Shown here in pieces: positions 12,561 to 14,019 of a stretch of 14,019 nt of DNA. Below the pieces are notes generated by a model. That model was not told the origin of the DNA, searched no databases, and saw only the letters and a program-made list of their open reading frames with translations. Within the stretch, counting starts at the first letter, position 1. Every line of letters starts with the position of its first letter. The stretch is from Actinomycetota bacterium (lineage in GTDB: Bacteria; Actinomycetota; Thermoleophilia; Gaiellales; Gaiellaceae), in assembly GCA_013813345.1 (NCBI GenBank), contig JACCRW010000267.1:1-14019 (forward strand). The letters are read 5' to 3'. Made by a program: the position numbers and the translations under genes.

Positions 12561-13358
12561 TTGCTGATCACCGGGGCAGGCGGGCAGCTCGGACGGGCGC
12601 TGGCGGAGGAGTTTCCGGAAGCACTCGCCCTGACGCGAGCGGAATGGGACGTCGCGCTGCCGGCCCCCGCTCTGCTCGATGGGCCGGATGTGATCCTGCA
12701 TGCCGCGGCGTGGACCGACGTCGACGGCGCCGAGGACGATCCGCAGGGCGCGGCTGCGGTCAACGTCGGCGGGACGGCGAACGCAGCCGAGCTGGGCGCG
12801 CCGCTCGTCTACTTCTCCACGGACTACGTCTTCGACGGGCGCAGGCGGGAGCCGTACGTCGAGTCCGACGGCCCGAATCCGCTCTCGGTCTACGGCCGCA
12901 CGAAGCTGCACGGCGAGGCGGCGGCCAACGAGGGCTCGTGGATCGTGCGGAGCGCCTGGCTCTTCGGGCCGACGGGCCACAACTTCGTCCGCACGATGCT
13001 CCGGCTCGGGGCCGATCGCGACGAGGTCGCTGTCGTCGACGATCAGTGCGGCTCGCCGACCTACGTCGCGCATCTCGCGGCGGCCACCCGCGAGCTGCTG
13101 GAGCGCCCTCCGGGGATCTGGCACGTGGCCGGCGGGGGCGAGTGCACGTGGGCAGAGCTCGCTGAGGCGATCTTCGAGGGCGCGGGAATCGACTGCCGCG
13201 TCCGTCGGATCACGACGGCCGAGCTCGGGCGGCCGGCGCCGCGCCCGGCCTACTCGGTGCTCCGGAGCGAGCGCGGCGGGCCGACACTGCCGCATTGGCG
13301 GGAGGGCCTCCGCGAGTGCCTGGAGCGGCTGGGCGTAGTTCCCGGAGCCCGAGGGTAG
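12561..13358 (+). CDS. rmlD: dTDP-4-dehydrorhamnose reductase (RmlD)
   Basis: A 265-residue short-chain dehydrogenase of the extended RmlD type, which reduces dTDP-4-keto-L-rhamnose to dTDP-L-rhamnose with NAD(P)H. The Rossmann motif GAGGQLG is at residues 5-11. Next come HAAAWTDVDGAEDDP, typical of RmlD, and the catalytic T87 in STDYVFDG. The YxxxK pair is Y111 and K115 in YGRTK. CGSPTYV and an AELGRPAPRPAYSVL substrate loop follow. The start is TTG at 12561: no ATG or GTG is available between the in-frame rmlC stop and the Rossmann fold, and GAGGGGGG lies four bases upstream. The final rhamnose donor presumably feeds cell-envelope glycan synthesis. Confidence 0.93.
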   Translation: MLITGAGGQLGRALAEEFPEALALTRAEWDVALPAPALLDGPDVILHAAAWTDVDGAEDDPQGAAAVNVGGTANAAELGAPLVYFSTDYVFDGRRREPYVESDGPNPLSVYGRTKLHGEAAANEGSWIVRSAWLFGPTGHNFVRTMLRLGADRDEVAVVDDQCGSPTYVAHLAAATRELLERPPGIWHVAGGGECTWAELAEAIFEGAGIDCRVRRITTAELGRPAPRPAYSVLRSERGGPTLPHWREGLRECLERLGVVPGARG

Positions 13359-13367
13359 GGATTGAGG

Positions 13368-13520
13368 ATGCCCATCCTCCTGCTTGCGCTCGTCGTCGTC
13401 GCGCTCGTGCTCGGAATCGGGCTCGCGTTGAAGATCGCGTTCTGGGTGCTCGTGATCGCGGCGATCGTGATCGCGCTGCTCGTCTTCGGCGCGCGCGGCG
13501 CTCTCGGCCGGCGTACCTGA
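13368..13520 (+). CDS. Very hydrophobic 50-residue membrane protein
   Basis: ATG at 13368, nine bases after the rmlD stop, with AGGG seven bases upstream and GAGG abutting the ATG. The protein is almost all hydrophobic: one segment at residues 3-21, a lone Lys at 22, a second segment at 24-40, then the tail GARGALGRRT. It probably spans the membrane twice as a hairpin or once as a long helix. I recognise no family; similar short hydrophobic proteins are widespread and uncharacterised. The tight spacing suggests co-transcription with rmlD. Confidence 0.6.
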   Translation: MPILLLALVVVALVLGIGLALKIAFWVLVIAAIVIALLVFGARGALGRRT

Positions 13521-13535
13521 CCCACCCGGCCGCGC

Positions 13536-13551
13536 TTCTCGCGTACGAGAA
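13536..13551. promoter_or_regulatory. Inverted repeat upstream of the SRPBCC gene
   Basis: TTCTCG and CGAGAA form perfect 6-base arms around CGTA, ending seven bases before the ATG at 13559. It could be an operator, or a tetraloop RNA hairpin ending the upstream transcript or masking the start. No matching regulator is encoded nearby. Confidence 0.35.
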
Positions 13552-13558
13552 TCGGTCG

Positions 13559-14019
13559 ATGGCGCGGTATTCCTTCCTGAGCACCTGGGCCCTCGACGCT
13601 CGCCTCGATGACGTCTGGGAGGCGATCTATGCCACCGAGCGCTGGCCCGAGTGGTGGCAGGGAGTCAAGGTGGCCGAACGGCTCGACGCCGGTCAGAGAA
13701 ATGGGGGGAGGGACGACGGAGTCGGCTCGATCCACCGCTACGTTTGGCGGAGCAGGCTGCCCTACGACATCGAGTTCCGGATCCGCACGAGCCGCGTCGA
13801 GCGGCCGTATCTGCTCGAAGGCGTGGCGGACGGCGCGCTCCGGGGCACGGGGCGCTGGCGACTCTGGTCGGGGAACGGCACTGCCGTCACCTACGAGTGG
13901 GACGTGGAGACGACGATCCCCTGGATGAACGCGATCGCGCCGCTCGCCAGGCCGGTCTTCCACTGGAGTCACGATCACGTGATGCGAAACGGCGGCCGCG
14001 GGCTCGCGCGGCTGCTCGG
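13559..14019 (+). CDS. SRPBCC (START-like) domain protein, 3' end cut by window
   Basis: The frame opens at ATG 13559 and runs to the window edge, 153 codons with no stop. It begins MARYSFLSTWALDARLDDVW; the WALDARLDDVWEAIYATERWPEWW pattern (a beta strand, then V/W-x-x-I...W-x-x-W) is the standard opening of SRPBCC/polyketide cyclase-like proteins, which form a hydrophobic ligand pocket. Later strands YDIEFRIRTSRVERPYLLEG and GTAVTYEWDVET, and a C-terminal helix MNAIAPLARPVFHWSHDHVM, fit the helix-grip fold. The ligand and role are unknown. The Shine-Dalgarno is weak. Most of the domain is present, so only the last part of the C-terminal helix or a short tail is likely to be missing. Confidence 0.82.
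   Translation, partial: MARYSFLSTWALDARLDDVWEAIYATERWPEWWQGVKVAERLDAGQRNGGRDDGVGSIHRYVWRSRLPYDIEFRIRTSRVERPYLLEGVADGALRGTGRWRLWSGNGTAVTYEWDVETTIPWMNAIAPLARPVFHWSHDHVMRNGGRGLARLL

Noticed and set aside
12084..13295. Minus-strand open frame of 403 codons opposite rmlC and rmlD
   Set aside because: It spans two well-supported genes and has no family features.

Overview
The window is GC-rich, gene-dense bacterial chromosome, probably from an actinobacterium. Thermoleophilia-like lineages (Gaiellales or Solirubrobacterales) are my best guess, from codon use, the many GTG starts, the four-base stop/start overlaps and the protein types. That assignment is inference. I see no rRNA, tRNA, CRISPR, transposon or phage gene. 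No stretch above about 100 bases lacks a gene or candidate element.

Left part (1-3941): a zinc-uptake locus. Reading leftward from about 3467 are a zinc-binding lipoprotein (znuA), the ATPase (znuC), the permease (znuB), and a YibE/F membrane protein cut by the window edge. They overlap or nearly touch. The zinc-sensing repressor zur reads divergently from a 42-base gap. A Zur-box-like inverted repeat lies in the first codons of znuA.

Middle (4036-9095): a secreted M23 (LytM) peptidase with an unusual N-terminal half faces a YtxH-like small membrane protein. Next, on the minus strand, is a heat-shock pair: hsp20, then the Lon protease. Between them is the most unusual structure in the window: two tandem 26-bp repeats. 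Each encodes a 9-residue peptide, and stop/start overlaps chain hsp20 to mini-ORF 1, to mini-ORF 2, to lon. Each repeat can also fold a hairpin around a Shine-Dalgarno-like sequence, so this could be a translation-coupling or temperature-sensing device. A 47-residue one-helix protein reads divergently from hsp20.

Right part (9161-14019): a secreted clan A-like glycoside hydrolase faces a small tail-anchored protein. Then comes a plus-strand run: a YczE/YitT-type membrane protein, rmlA, rmlC and rmlD (dTDP-L-rhamnose synthesis; rmlB is absent here), a 50-residue hydrophobic protein and a truncated SRPBCC-domain protein. The first three junctions of this run are tight: two GTGA overlaps and a 24-base gap.

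Several GTG-initiated genes have a TANNNT box exactly seven bases before the start codon, which suggests leaderless transcripts.
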